Part shown: positions 8,365 through 19,037 of the stretch, piece after piece | Position numbering within the stretch: position 1 is the first letter of the stretch | How the letters are laid out: every line of letters begins with the position of its first letter | Assembly: GCF_000400365.1 (NCBI RefSeq) | Contig: NZ_BAOG01000052.1 | Coordinates: forward strand, 23,267 to 87,266 | From: Vibrio jasicida CAIM 1864 = LMG 25398 | Lineage (GTDB): Bacteria; Pseudomonadota; Gammaproteobacteria; Enterobacterales; Vibrionaceae | DNA: 64,000 nt | Direction of reading: 5' to 3' | Notes under the pieces: generated by a model | The model's input: only the letters and a program-made list of their open reading frames with translations | Told to the model about the DNA's origin: nothing | Database searches by the model: none | Made by a program: the position numbers and the translations under genes

Positions 8365-9270
8365 TTATGAATCGACACATAAGCAAGGGCAATTCGGTGG
8401 AAGTACCAAGTTGATGCTTCTAGCTTGAACATCAAAACGAATTTTACTCGAGCGGTAAGGCTCACCATCTAAGTTGAGCGGCAACAACTTAGGAAAATCG
8501 ATTTCCAACCAACTTGCCTGAGTGTGTTTAACGAATTGCCCTAGTTCGGTTGGATTTTGAATTTCCTGAATGACTTGCGGCAATTCATGAGGCAGAAATG
8601 GGTGAACGAGAGTGATGTCCATAACACCGTCGTCAATGAATGCATTTGGGGCGAGCTCTTGCCCTCCGCCAGCCAAACGACTGTTACAGAATGCACCAAC
8701 TAGGATTTCCCCATTATAGCTGCCTTGTTTTATCGTGACCGTCCCATCGTAGGGTTTAAAACCGAGCGCTTTTACCAATCCCGTCAATGTGTATGCACCG
8801 CCCCCAAGAAAGTTCTTCAGCTCTACGGGCGTCTCTGCGGTAATTTCTGCACCAAACCCTGCAGCCGCAACATTCATAAAATAACGATCATTGGCTTTTA
8901 CGCTATCGACTGCCACAGCATCACCGTTTATCGCCAGCGCTAATGATTCGCGAATCGTCGTGGGAATTTGCGTCGCCGTCGCAAAGTCATTCGCGGTTCC
9001 CATCGGAATAATCGCCAGCTCAGGTCGGCGATCTACTTCGATTTGGTTTAATGCCGTTACCGCTTCATTAACAGTGCCATCGCCACCCGCCACAACAATA
9101 CGCTTAACGCCTTCATTGACCGCTTCTCGGACCAAACGCGCCATATCTTGAGATTCCCATGTCACGCGAACTTGAACATCTACACCCTGCTCCCGCATGC
9201 GGAAGATCTCGTTACGCAACTCTGAAGTACCCGCTTTTTTACCATTTAAAATGGCACGTATTGCCTTCAT
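8365..9270 (-). CDS. yegS: Lipid kinase YegS
   Basis: A 301-residue member of the diacylglycerol kinase catalytic family. The nucleotide-binding signature GGDGTVNE is at residues 62-69, with [10 protein letters not shown] following and a C-terminal domain ending [10 protein letters not shown], as in YegS, which phosphorylates phosphatidylglycerol-type lipids in vitro. The cytoplasmic enzyme acts at the inner membrane. The start has a strong GAGGAG site. A LysR gene ends 12 bases upstream on the same strand, so the two probably form an operon; the regulator may answer to a membrane-lipid signal, but that is inference. Confidence 0.9.
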   Translation of the reverse strand: MKAIRAILNGKKAGTSELRNEIFRMREQGVDVQVRVTWESQDMARLVREAVNEGVKRIVVAGGDGTVNEAVTALNQIEVDRRPELAIIPMGTANDFATATQIPTTIRESLALAINGDAVAVDSVKANDRYFMNVAAAGFGAEITAETPVELKNFLGGGAYTLTGLVKALGFKPYDGTVTIKQGSYNGEILVGAFCNSRLAGGGQELAPNAFIDDGVMDITLVHPFLPHELPQVIQEIQNPTELGQFVKHTQASWLEIDFPKLLPLNLDGEPYRSSKIRFDVQARSINLVLPPNCPCLCVDS

Positions 9271-9282
9271 ACTTACTCCTCG

Positions 9283-10185
9283 TTATCGAATCGCTTTACC
9301 CGCTTGTTTGATTTGCGTTCTTAACCATTGGTGGGCGCTTTCATTGCTACGACTCGAATGCCAAATTGCACAAAGATCATGCTCACTGTCACTAAATGGC
9401 AGCGGGACCGCTTTGATATTATAGGTTTTAGAAAAATGGTTGATGGTCGAAAACGGTAACATTCCGATGTATTCACTCCCATCGATCACTGGCAACATTT
9501 CCATTGCCCCTGCGGCGCGATAAACAATATTGCGACTCGCCAAGTCTTCAATATCTTCTCCCGTCAACAAACTGTTTCTAGCATGCCAACGAGACACCAC
9601 AACGTGCTCTTCTGCCAAAAATTGCTTCACCGTACATGTATCTTGAATTCTGGGGTGCTCAGCATTGCATACCACCATCAAACGCTCGGAAAAAATCGGT
9701 TCCATTTTCAGTACGGTGCGCCCGCGAGGCGGAAGATCAATGATCAAGTCATAGCGCTGTAGGCGCAGGTCACTCTCATAATCTTCAGTAAAAAGTGGGT
9801 GAACTTCGAGCGTAATTTTTGGGGCATGCTCTCGAATCTGGCGCATTAATTGTGGCATCAACTCATAACTGGCTACCGAAACACAAGCGATCGAGAAAAT
9901 ACGATTAGAAACTTTAGGATCGAAACTACTTGAGGCGGAGAGTGTAGAAGTGAAGTTTTTTAGCGCCGCTACCATGGCTGGATAAATATCCATCGCGAAA
10001 CTGGTCGGCTCAACGCCAGAATTACTGCGGTGGAACAACGGCTCATCATAGATATCACGCAAGCGTGCAAGGGCCTTGCTCACAGCGGGTTGGCTTATAT
10101 CTAATCGAGCAGCAGCCTTAGATAGGTTCTGCTCTTCATAGATTGCCACAAAAATGGGGATGAGATTTAAATCAGTACTTTTCAT
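9283..10185 (-). CDS. LysR family transcriptional regulator
   Basis: A 300-residue LysR-type regulator. The N-terminal winged helix-turn-helix reads DLNLIPIFVAIYEEQNLSKA, then RLDISQPAVSKALARLR (residues 5-60), followed by a periplasmic-binding-protein-like effector domain. Co-inducer cannot be named. It sits directly upstream of yegS in the same direction. The 341-bp region upstream holds several dyads (see 10186-10526) that may be its own operators. Confidence 0.92.
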   Translation of the reverse strand: MKSTDLNLIPIFVAIYEEQNLSKAAARLDISQPAVSKALARLRDIYDEPLFHRSNSGVEPTSFAMDIYPAMVAALKNFTSTLSASSSFDPKVSNRIFSIACVSVASYELMPQLMRQIREHAPKITLEVHPLFTEDYESDLRLQRYDLIIDLPPRGRTVLKMEPIFSERLMVVCNAEHPRIQDTCTVKQFLAEEHVVVSRWHARNSLLTGEDIEDLASRNIVYRAAGAMEMLPVIDGSEYIGMLPFSTINHFSKTYNIKAVPLPFSDSEHDLCAIWHSSRSNESAHQWLRTQIKQAGKAIR

Positions 10186-10526
10186 TTCGCCAACATAAAA
10201 CGGGGAGTTAGTTTTATTTTAGCTAACAGTCTGATCTGAAACGAGTCAAAGCACTGGATTTGAGCACCTATGCATGTTTTAAGTAGTTTTAACCGTGTAT
10301 TGACGAAGAAAGTCATAATGGATCCCCAAAAAATCGCATTATTTCATATTGGTCACACTTGGAACGGGAACAATAATGCGATCTTTAGTTGATAACTTTG
10401 CCTATATAGTTATCCACTCAATCCCCTTTATTAATGATCCTTTTAATCCTTATTTTCAATCTTTTTGTTGACTTTTTCGCCTCAAATTATAACATGTATA
10501 TAAAATACATGTTAAGGGGTTTGATT
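10186..10526. promoter_or_regulatory. Divergent control region between LysR-yegS and a small membrane protein pair
   Basis: 341 bp without a gene. It holds GTTAG-N11-CTAAC at 10207-10227 near the LysR start, and a perfect 7-bp dyad GATAACT-N10-AGTTATC at 10391-10414. A possible promoter for the rightward genes is TTGACT at 10468-10473 with TAACAT at 10490-10495 (16-base spacer). The start of a 10-bp dyad overlaps that -10 box. Confidence 0.4.
10490..10514. promoter_or_regulatory. 10-bp perfect dyad overlapping a promoter
   Basis: TAACATGTAT and its exact inverse ATACATGTTA are separated by five bases (ATAAA). The left arm covers the proposed -10 box and the right arm reaches the ribosome site of the 72-residue protein (AAGGGG). 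It could be an operator or a 5' hairpin. Confidence 0.45.
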
Positions 10527-10745
10527 ATGGAATTTAAGACTGTATCAGCGCTTGGTGGAATCGTAATGGTTATTTCGTTGGCAATAATGAGCACAACAAT
10601 ATTGATCAGCTTTCCTTACGCAAATCACTTCTCAATCATCCAACAAGCCATCGCGCATATCGGCACGATCGTCTTTGCAGGTATATTCAAGGTTGGTTAC
10701 GTTGCTTATATCGTTGGCCGCTACGAAAGAAGCCTAGCTATCTAA
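10527..10745 (+). CDS. Small membrane protein, 72 residues, unknown function
   Basis: Starts at ATG 10527 behind a good AAGGGG site; an upstream in-frame start would add 31 AT-rich residues and has no ribosome site. Two hydrophobic helices are predicted (about residues 6-28 and 41-62) joined by a short loop with aromatic and polar residues, ending in a basic tail (GRYERS). I do not recognise the family. A second, 30-residue membrane peptide starts 10 bases after the stop, so they probably work or are made together. Confidence 0.6.
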   Translation: MEFKTVSALGGIVMVISLAIMSTTILISFPYANHFSIIQQAIAHIGTIVFAGIFKVGYVAYIVGRYERSLAI

Positions 10746-10755
10746 GGAATTCAGA

Positions 10756-10848
10756 ATGAAGAAGGCGTTTTTAATCTATTTCACCATTGCAGCAACACTT
10801 GGCTTGATTGCACCTTTCACGGTGCTGTATCTCGCAACACACAGTTGA
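10756..10848 (+). CDS. Tiny membrane peptide, 30 residues
   Basis: ATG 10756 lies seven bases behind AAGGAA, which overlaps the end of the 72-residue gene region. The product MKKAFLIYFTIAATLGLIAP continues with a short hydrophobic tail to a TGA stop. It is one transmembrane helix with a positive N-terminus and hardly anything else. The tight coupling to the upstream small membrane gene supports it being real. Function unknown; such single-helix peptides often modulate a membrane complex. Confidence 0.5.
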   Translation: MKKAFLIYFTIAATLGLIAPFTVLYLATHS

Positions 10849-10943
10849 GACGCACTGGCTAGCAGTAAACGGGCAGAGCGGCAATGTGAAATGCCGCTCA
10901 CAAAAACGCTAGGGGCTTTTATAGAAACGTAATCACAGTAAGG

Positions 10944-11423
10944 TTATGACTTTCCTAAATAAGGCGATAAAAACGCATTCACTTCTTCGCCGCACAAACC
11001 GACCTCGACGTCGACACCACCAGCCTTGAGCATATCGATACCACGACCTGCATTGCGAGGGTCAGGGTCTAACATGGCAACCACAACTTTCTGGATACCA
11101 CAATTAACGAGTGTCGCAGCACAAGCTGGCGTTCGCCCAACAAAAGAACAAGGCTCTAATGTCACATATGCCGTTACTTCGCTCAAGTCACCTTGATAAG
11201 CCTTTAACGCTTCAACTTCAGCATGGTTACCACCAATCGCTTGAGTGTACCCCTCTGACACAATCTGACCATCTTTCACGAGTACACAGCCGACAGGTGG
11301 GTTTGGTTGACAAGCAGGCAACGCGTTGCGAGACACTTCCAACGCGCGAAGCATAAATTGTTGGCTCATTTGATGTTGATTCTCAATATTCAAAATTTGG
11401 GTGATGGATTCTAACGCCAGCAT
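10944..11423 (-). CDS. RibD-type deaminase, deaminase domain only
   Basis: The zinc deaminase motifs are HAE (His67, Glu69) and PCSFVGRTPAC (Cys92, Cys101), the spacing seen in the N-terminal half of RibD, the diaminohydroxyphosphoribosylaminopyrimidine deaminase of riboflavin synthesis. The protein ends after about 159 residues, so the reductase half of RibD is missing. I set the start at 11423 because GAGGA lies just upstream; the frame stays open for 56 more codons but runs back into a terminator and a repeat. It lies behind the atp operon, apart from any riboflavin gene in the window. It could be a stand-alone deaminase for another pyrimidine. Confidence 0.75.
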   Translation of the reverse strand: MLALESITQILNIENQHQMSQQFMLRALEVSRNALPACQPNPPVGCVLVKDGQIVSEGYTQAIGGNHAEVEALKAYQGDLSEVTAYVTLEPCSFVGRTPACAATLVNCGIQKVVVAMLDPDPRNAGRGIDMLKAGGVDVEVGLCGEEVNAFLSPYLGKS

Positions 11424-11504
11424 GCTTTCCTCGCTATATAAAAGTGTTTGCAATACTGATACGTTTTGTCTCATCAAACAATTCACTCTCCTCCCTTTTT
11501 CCAT

Positions 11505-11535
11505 AAAAAACGGGGCGAACCGAAGTTGCCCCGCT
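11505..11535 (-). terminator. Rho-independent terminator of the atp operon
   Basis: On the minus strand a CGGGGC/GCCCCG stem with an 11-base loop is followed by six T. It lies between atpC and the deaminase gene. Confidence 0.85.
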
Positions 11536-11543
11536 TTAATTAG

Positions 11544-11586
11544 ACCCAATGAAGTCAACCTCCTGAACGACGAGTTGACTTGGGTA
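11544..11586. repeat. Dispersed imperfect palindrome, decayed copy 3
   Basis: ACCCAATGAAGTCAAC at one end and GTTGACTTGGGTA at the other, with an exact AAGTCAAC/GTTGACTT inverted pair. The ends match copies 1 and 2, while the core differs (CTGAAC kept). It lies between atpC and its terminator. Confidence 0.5.
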
Positions 11587-11618
11587 CTCACTCTTCAGAC
11601 CGCATTCCGAAGTGTTGG

Positions 11619-12056
11619 CTAACGAATTCTCATCGTCAGTTCAACTGCACGAAGTTGTGCCAATGCCTTGTTCAACTCCATGTGTGCCTGTGCAAAGCTA
11701 ATGTCGTCCATGTGCGCACGAATATTTTCTTCCGCCGCTCTGCGGGCTTCTTCCGCCCTAGCTTTATCAATATCCTTACCGTGTAACGCGGTGTCAGCAA
11801 GCAGCGTAACGACATCCGGTTGAACTTCAACTAGCCCACCAGAAACGTATAAGATCTCTTCTGGTTTCGATAAATCCCCCACAATGCGAGCAACGCCTGG
11901 CTTGATTTTACTGATCAATGGAGAATGGCCCGGACGAATACCGAGTTCACCATCCGCACCAGCGACAGCAAGTGCATGGGCCGGACCAGAGTAGAGAGTA
12001 CCTTCTGCACTCACCACATTCAGTTGAAACGTACTTTGGGTAACCGCAATGGCCAT
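11619..12056 (-). CDS. atpC: F1 ATP synthase epsilon subunit
   Basis: A 145-residue protein with the N-terminal beta-sandwich (TFQLNVVSAEGTLYSG, GELGIRPGHSPL) and a two-helix C-terminal domain ending KALAQLRAVELTMR. Epsilon sits on the central stalk with gamma and can block ATP hydrolysis. It is the last gene of the operon, 15 bases behind atpD, followed by a terminator. Confidence 0.95.
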   Translation of the reverse strand: MAIAVTQSTFQLNVVSAEGTLYSGPAHALAVAGADGELGIRPGHSPLISKIKPGVARIVGDLSKPEEILYVSGGLVEVQPDVVTLLADTALHGKDIDKARAEEARRAAEENIRAHMDDISFAQAHMELNKALAQLRAVELTMRIR

Positions 12057-12071
12057 AGTGCCTCCCGCGCT

Positions 12072-13460
<1,389 letters not shown>

Positions 13461-13480
13461 CTAAACCTCAAATTCTCTCT

Positions 13481-14341
13481 CTAAACCGCTTGCGCGCCGG
13501 ATACAATTTCACTCAACTCTTGAGTAATCGCCGCTTGGCGCGCTTTGTTGTAAACCAGTTGTAGGTCTTCAATAAGTTGCGCTGCGTTATCAGTCGCGGC
13601 TGACATTGCCATCATCCGCGCGGCTTGCTCACAAGCGATGCTCTCAACCACACCCTGATAAACCAGCGATTCGACATAACGTTGAATCAAGTGGTCGAGA
13701 ATGTCTTGAGGAGACTGCTCGTAGAGGTAATCCCAACGAGCTTCTTTATCACGTGAAATGTCTTCTTTCGGGAACGGCAGCATTTGCAGTACCGTTGGCT
13801 TTTGCACCATGGTGTTTACAAACTGGTTGTAAACGAGGAACAAGCGGTAGATTTTGCCTTCGGAGTAGTGCTCCATCATGGCGTTAACCGCGCCCAACAT
13901 GTCTTCTAGTTTTGGTGCATCACCAAGGCCAGAAGTTTGCGCCATTACTTTCCCGAGGGACTGGAAAAAGCTGATTGCTTTCGAACCAATGAGCGTCGTA
14001 TCTACTTCAACGCCCTTCTCTTGCCAGTCCTGCATTTCTGCCAATACTTTTTTGAACAAATTACTGTTCAGGCCACCACACAAACCCCGATCGGATGAGA
14101 TGATGATGTAAGCCACTCGCTTCACTTCGCGTTCTTGAAGGAAAGGATGGCTGTACTCCAGCGTACCGGACGAGACGTGACCGATAACCTTACGCATGTT
14201 CTCCGCGTAAGGACGGGACGCCTGCATGTTCTCCTGCACTTTGCGCATCTTGCTGGCGGCGACCATTTGCATTGCACTCGTAATTTTTTGCGTGCTACTC
14301 ACGCTAGCAATTTTGGTGCGAATCTCTTTGGTATTTGCCAT
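13481..14341 (-). CDS. atpG: F1 ATP synthase gamma subunit
   Basis: A 286-residue protein with the conserved first helix ([29 protein letters not shown]), the central [10 protein letters not shown] and the last helix ([27 protein letters not shown]). It is the rotating shaft that couples c-ring rotation to catalysis in the beta subunits. It lies between atpA and atpD with 21- and 23-base gaps. Confidence 0.96.
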   Translation of the reverse strand: MANTKEIRTKIASVSSTQKITSAMQMVAASKMRKVQENMQASRPYAENMRKVIGHVSSGTLEYSHPFLQEREVKRVAYIIISSDRGLCGGLNSNLFKKVLAEMQDWQEKGVEVDTTLIGSKAISFFQSLGKVMAQTSGLGDAPKLEDMLGAVNAMMEHYSEGKIYRLFLVYNQFVNTMVQKPTVLQMLPFPKEDISRDKEARWDYLYEQSPQDILDHLIQRYVESLVYQGVVESIACEQAARMMAMSAATDNAAQLIEDLQLVYNKARQAAITQELSEIVSGAQAV

Positions 14342-14362
14342 AACGGACTCCTGTTAGTGGTC

Positions 14363-15901
14363 CTACGATTGCAGCGCAGTGAACTCTGTCAGCAAGCTGT
14401 TCAATTCACTCTCAATCTCATCGTTGTAATCACCAGTTTGGTTGATTTTATCGAGTAGTGGTTGTGCGTTAGTTCGACCAAATGCCATCAGCTCTTCTTC
14501 ATAACGAGACACTTGATTTAGTGCCACATCATTGAGGAAACCTTTCTCTGCAGCAAAAATCGCCAACGCTTGCTCTGCGACCGTCATTGGTGCGTATTGT
14601 TTTTGCTTCATGAGTTCAGTGACTTTCTCACCGTGGTCAAGCTGACGACGTGTCGCTTCATCTAGGTCAGAAGAGAACTGAGCAAATGCGGCCAATTCAC
14701 GGTATTGCGCCAACGCGGTACGAATACCACCCGACAGCTTCTTGATCACTTTGGTTTGCGCTGCACCACCTACACGAGATACCGAAATACCTGGATCAAC
14801 CGCTGGACGTAAGCCTGAGTTGAATAGCTGAGTCTGTAGGAAGATTTGACCATCAGTAATCGAGATTACGTTGGTTGGTACGAACGCCGATACGTCACCC
14901 GCTTGGGTTTCGATGATTGGCAGTGCGGTTAGAGAACCTGTTTTGCCTTTTACTTCACCGTTAGTGAATCGCTCAACGTATTCTTCGTTAACACGTGCTG
15001 CACGTTCTAATAGACGTGAGTGGAGGTAGAAAACATCACCTGGGAAGGCTTCACGACCTGGTGGACGTTTTAGGAGTAGTGAGATTTGACGGTAAGCCAC
15101 CGCTTGTTTTGATAGATCATCATAGACAATCAGCGCATCTTCACCACGGTCACGGAAGTATTCGCCCATGGTACAACCTGCGTATGGCGCTAGGTATTGC
15201 AGCGCTGCGGCTTCTGATGCTGACGCAACCACAACAATGGTGTTCTCTAGTGCTCCGTGTTCTTCTAGCTTGCGAACCACGTTGGCAATGGTCGATGCTT
15301 TTTGACCAATTGCGACGTAAATACATTTAACGCCCAGTTCTTTTTGGTTGATGATGGCATCAATCGCCATTGCGGTTTTACCTGTCTGACGGTCACCGAT
15401 GATCAACTCACGTTGACCACGACCGATTGGCACCATGGAGTCTACCGCTTTGTAACCAGTTTGGATTGGCTGGTCGACAGACTTACGGTCGATTACGCCT
15501 GGGGCAATGACTTCCACAGGGTCCATACGTTCAAACGATACAGTACCTTTGCCATCAATGGGCTGACCTAGCGTGTTCACTACACGACCTAGCAGACCGT
15601 TACCGACTGGCACCTCAAGAATACGACCCGTGCCTTTTACCTTCATCCCTTCTGACAAGTCCGCATATGGGCCCATCACAACGGCACCAACGGAATGACG
15701 CTCTAAGTTCAGTGCCAACGCAAAGCGGTTATCTGGCAGTTCTAGCATCTCACCTTGCATAACATCCGCAAGGCCGTGAATTGTGATGATACCGTCACTG
15801 ACAGAGACGATAGTACCTTCATTTCTCGCTTCACTTTCGAGGTTGAAGTTATCAATTCGCTCTCTGATTAATTCACTAATTTCATTTGAATTTAATTGCA
15901 T
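14363..15901 (-). CDS. atpA: F1 ATP synthase alpha subunit
   Basis: A 512-residue protein with P-loop GDRQTGKT at residues 169-176, the motif [27 protein letters not shown] and the signature [13 protein letters not shown]. The length is one residue short of the E. coli protein. It forms the non-catalytic nucleotide sites of the F1 head. The gene is in the usual place between atpH and atpG. Confidence 0.97.
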   Translation of the reverse strand: MQLNSNEISELIRERIDNFNLESEARNEGTIVSVSDGIITIHGLADVMQGEMLELPDNRFALALNLERHSVGAVVMGPYADLSEGMKVKGTGRILEVPVGNGLLGRVVNTLGQPIDGKGTVSFERMDPVEVIAPGVIDRKSVDQPIQTGYKAVDSMVPIGRGQRELIIGDRQTGKTAMAIDAIINQKELGVKCIYVAIGQKASTIANVVRKLEEHGALENTIVVVASASEAAALQYLAPYAGCTMGEYFRDRGEDALIVYDDLSKQAVAYRQISLLLKRPPGREAFPGDVFYLHSRLLERAARVNEEYVERFTNGEVKGKTGSLTALPIIETQAGDVSAFVPTNVISITDGQIFLQTQLFNSGLRPAVDPGISVSRVGGAAQTKVIKKLSGGIRTALAQYRELAAFAQFSSDLDEATRRQLDHGEKVTELMKQKQYAPMTVAEQALAIFAAEKGFLNDVALNQVSRYEEELMAFGRTNAQPLLDKINQTGDYNDEIESELNSLLTEFTALQS

Positions 15902-15913
15902 TTCTATACCCCG

Positions 15914-16456
15914 TTACACATGTAGGTTGGTCGCCAATCGGCTGAGATTGGTAAGAACACTGCCGTCATACACGGTCTGTCCTGCTGTGATTACCACACC
16001 ACCTACAAGGGATGGATCCAGTTGTGTTTCTAACGTAATGGCTTTACCGTATTTTTCGGTTAATGCTTGTTTAAGCCTTGCCATTTGTTCCTCATCCAGA
16101 GGTTCTGAAGCACGCACTGTTACTGTCATGGTTCGCTCGTATTCGGCTTTCATTTCAAAGAACTGAACCGCCACTTCTCCCAGCGCTTTTAAACGCTTGC
16201 TCTCTTCCATAATGCGAAGAAAGTTCTCGAAACTTTGATTTAGCCATTCGCCACCAGCGTGAAGAATCAAATCCAGTAATGGCTGTTCCGAGCCTTCTTC
16301 ACTGAGATCATCCAGAATCAGAAGTGTGTTTGGTTGTTCCATGATGACTTGAGTAATGGCAAACATCTGTTGCCAGTCATCCAAGCACTCTGCGTCACGA
16401 GCGTAATCAAACGCCGCTTTCGCGTAGGGTTGAGCCACTATTGTCAAATCGGACAT
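15914..16456 (-). CDS. atpH: F1 ATP synthase delta subunit
   Basis: A 180-residue helical protein starting with the conserved AQPYAKAAFDYARDAECLDDW and ending PSLVGGVVITAGQTVYDGSV, the typical OSCP/delta signature. It ties the peripheral b stalk to the top of the alpha3beta3 head. It starts 8 bases after the atpF stop. Confidence 0.93.
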   Translation of the reverse strand: MSDLTIVAQPYAKAAFDYARDAECLDDWQQMFAITQVIMEQPNTLLILDDLSEEGSEQPLLDLILHAGGEWLNQSFENFLRIMEESKRLKALGEVAVQFFEMKAEYERTMTVTVRASEPLDEEQMARLKQALTEKYGKAITLETQLDPSLVGGVVITAGQTVYDGSVLTNLSRLATNLHV

Positions 16457-16464
16457 GTGCCCTC

Positions 16465-16935
16465 CTACATTTCGTTGATGAAGCGGTTCACCAAGTCGCG
16501 GTTAGCCGAGCTATCCAGATTGCGATTTATCAGCTTACTGGCACTCTCAATCACCAGATCCGCCATTTCATCTTTCAGCTCTTGGCGAACTTTGCTGCGC
16601 TCGCTTTCCACTTCTGCTTTGCCTTCTGCGACAATGCGCGCTTTCTCTTGCTTTGCCAGTTCAACGGCGTCTGCAACCATTTGATCTTGACGTTGCTTAC
16701 CTTGGTTGATGATGGCCTGAGCTTTAGAGCGAGCTTCTGTCAGTAGCGCTTCACCATTCGCTTTTGCCAGTTCCAACTCTTTTGCTGCTTTTTCAGTTTG
16801 TTCAAGACCTTGAGCAATTTCAGCACGACGCTCATCAATCAGTTTTACAAGTGGTGGCCAGACATATTTCATGCAAAGCCAAACGAAAATCACGAAGGAG
16901 ATCGCCTGACCAAACATTGAGGCATTTAAGTTCAT
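16465..16935 (-). CDS. atpF: F0 ATP synthase b subunit
   Basis: A 156-residue protein with one N-terminal membrane helix (ISFVIFVWLCMKYVWPPL) followed by a long charged helical coiled-coil (DERRAEIAQGLEQTEKAAKE onwards) ending in SKLINRNLDS. It forms the peripheral stator dimer. It is the same length as the E. coli subunit. Confidence 0.95.
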   Translation of the reverse strand: MNLNASMFGQAISFVIFVWLCMKYVWPPLVKLIDERRAEIAQGLEQTEKAAKELELAKANGEALLTEARSKAQAIINQGKQRQDQMVADAVELAKQEKARIVAEGKAEVESERSKVRQELKDEMADLVIESASKLINRNLDSSANRDLVNRFINEM

Positions 16936-16978
16936 AGCACCCTCTCTTCTATAACGTTATGAAATTGATTAATTCGAA

Positions 16979-17215
16979 TTACGCTACAGCGAAGATGATG
17001 TACAAACCGATACCCACACCAATCATTGGCACCGCGTCCACAAGACCCATCATGATGAAGAACTGAGTACGAAGCATTGGGGTTAAATCAGGTTGACGAG
17101 CGACCCCTTCAAGGTATTTACCTGCAAGGTTACCGATACCCGATGCGGCACCCGCTGCACCAAGACCAATCAGCAATGCACCCGCCACGTAAAGAACTGC
17201 GCTAACGATATCCAT
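16979..17215 (-). CDS. atpE: F0 ATP synthase c subunit, proton type
   Basis: A 78-residue hairpin of two membrane helices joined by the polar loop ARQPDL. The ion-binding acid is Asp60 in [13 protein letters not shown]. The E. coli-like Asp and the absence of the Gln/Glu-Ser/Thr set of sodium-type c subunits point to proton coupling. It builds the rotor ring. Confidence 0.96.
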   Translation of the reverse strand: MDIVSAVLYVAGALLIGLGAAGAASGIGNLAGKYLEGVARQPDLTPMLRTQFFIMMGLVDAVPMIGVGIGLYIIFAVA

Positions 17216-17263
17216 AACAACTCCTAGAATTGAATTTTTTAATTAAGAAATAAATTTTTTGAT

Positions 17264-18031
<768 letters not shown>

Positions 18032-18430
18032 TTATGCCTTCCTTTCGAAGCGGTCTCTGAACAGCGGCGTTAAGAAGTGACCAAACATCGTCACACAAAA
18101 GCCTATCAGGACCACGATGTTGCGAAGAGCCATAAATCGAAACGTCAAAACAAACATTACAATGGTGTAGATGACTTTGATATTTCGACTCAGATGCATG
18201 AGGTCACGCAAACTCTCTTCTGGTTTCACCCTAGATTTAATGGACGCGAATACCATGCCGAACAGAGATGGTAGAATCGCGATGAGCACCCCAGTAATCG
18301 CTGACTCAGCACTTAGAGATCCACTTCGCATGTATTCATACGCGATGAATACCAGACCCAAAGTTGCTTGAGCAATAAGAATCCTTTTACCAGCTACCAA
18401 TATTGGATCGTCGTGAATATTAGCTTCCAT
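18032..18430 (-). CDS. atpI: ATP synthase assembly protein I
   Basis: A 132-residue protein with four hydrophobic helices and short basic loops. It is placed first in the operon as AtpI usually is; the protein family is poorly conserved and the call rests mostly on position, size and topology. AtpI helps c-ring assembly but is not essential. The ribosome site is AAAGGGTGATTT before ATG. Confidence 0.85.
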   Translation of the reverse strand: MEANIHDDPILVAGKRILIAQATLGLVFIAYEYMRSGSLSAESAITGVLIAILPSLFGMVFASIKSRVKPEESLRDLMHLSRNIKVIYTIVMFVLTFRFMALRNIVVLIGFCVTMFGHFLTPLFRDRFERKA

Positions 18431-19004
18431 AAATCACCCTTTAAAATAATTTCGAATTAAACTTCTGATAATTAAACTTCACAAAATACATCAGCCAAGT
18501 GACTACAAATTATATTCTGATAAAACCTACTCACAGAATTAATTTAACCTGATAATTATTGTTCACATATTAATAAATCAAAACGGAACCACTCCGTATT
18601 TCCGTTTCCCAAGAAATATACACCGATAATTTTAATAATCTGAATCGAAAAACTTGCAAATTATCATTCCATTTTTGAAGTGTTATTTTATTTGAACATT
18701 CCAAAAATGAAATATACATTGATTAAGCCGTCTTTATCAGGGTTAAGACGAAAAGCTTGTCACATGGAAGTGACACTCCATCACGAAAGGAGTTAAAGTG
18801 ATTTATAGGTTATATAATTTTAAAATATACCGACATTAATATATAGCCTACTAATAAACCTGTTTAATATTGCAATGAAATAGCTTTTAAATAGAAACTT
18901 AAAAGATAAGAATTAAATATATGTGAAATATATTATTTCTTTGCGTCATTTGTAGCACGTTAAAATAGACATTTCATGTACTTATTGCGATTAAAAAGAA
19001 CAAA
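18431..19004. promoter_or_regulatory. AT-rich region upstream of the atp operon
   Basis: About 570 bp with no convincing protein gene, clearly more AT-rich than its surroundings. It must hold the atp promoter (minus strand). Visible structure: an 8-bp inverted repeat AAACGGAA-N11-TTCCGTTT at 18581-18607, CTGATAATTA repeated at 18465-18474 and 18549-18558 with a shorter CTGATAA between them, and on the plus strand a hairpin TGTCAC/GTGACA at 18758-18775 followed by a short GTG-started frame at 18798-18839. Confidence 0.5.
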
Positions 19005-19033
19005 AAAAGGACGCTGAATCAGCGTCCTTTTTC
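19005..19033 (-). terminator. Rho-independent terminator of the Bat operon
   Basis: Perfect stem AAAAAGGACGCTG/CAGCGTCCTTTTT with loop AAT, flanked by A and T runs. It ends four bases before the batD stop on its downstream side. Confidence 0.9.
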
Positions 19034-19037
19034 GTTT

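Noticed and set aside
10876..10899. GAGCGGCA/TGCCGCTC hairpin as a terminator of the small membrane genes
   Set aside because: The stem is perfect but no T run follows on either strand; it may still be a structural element.
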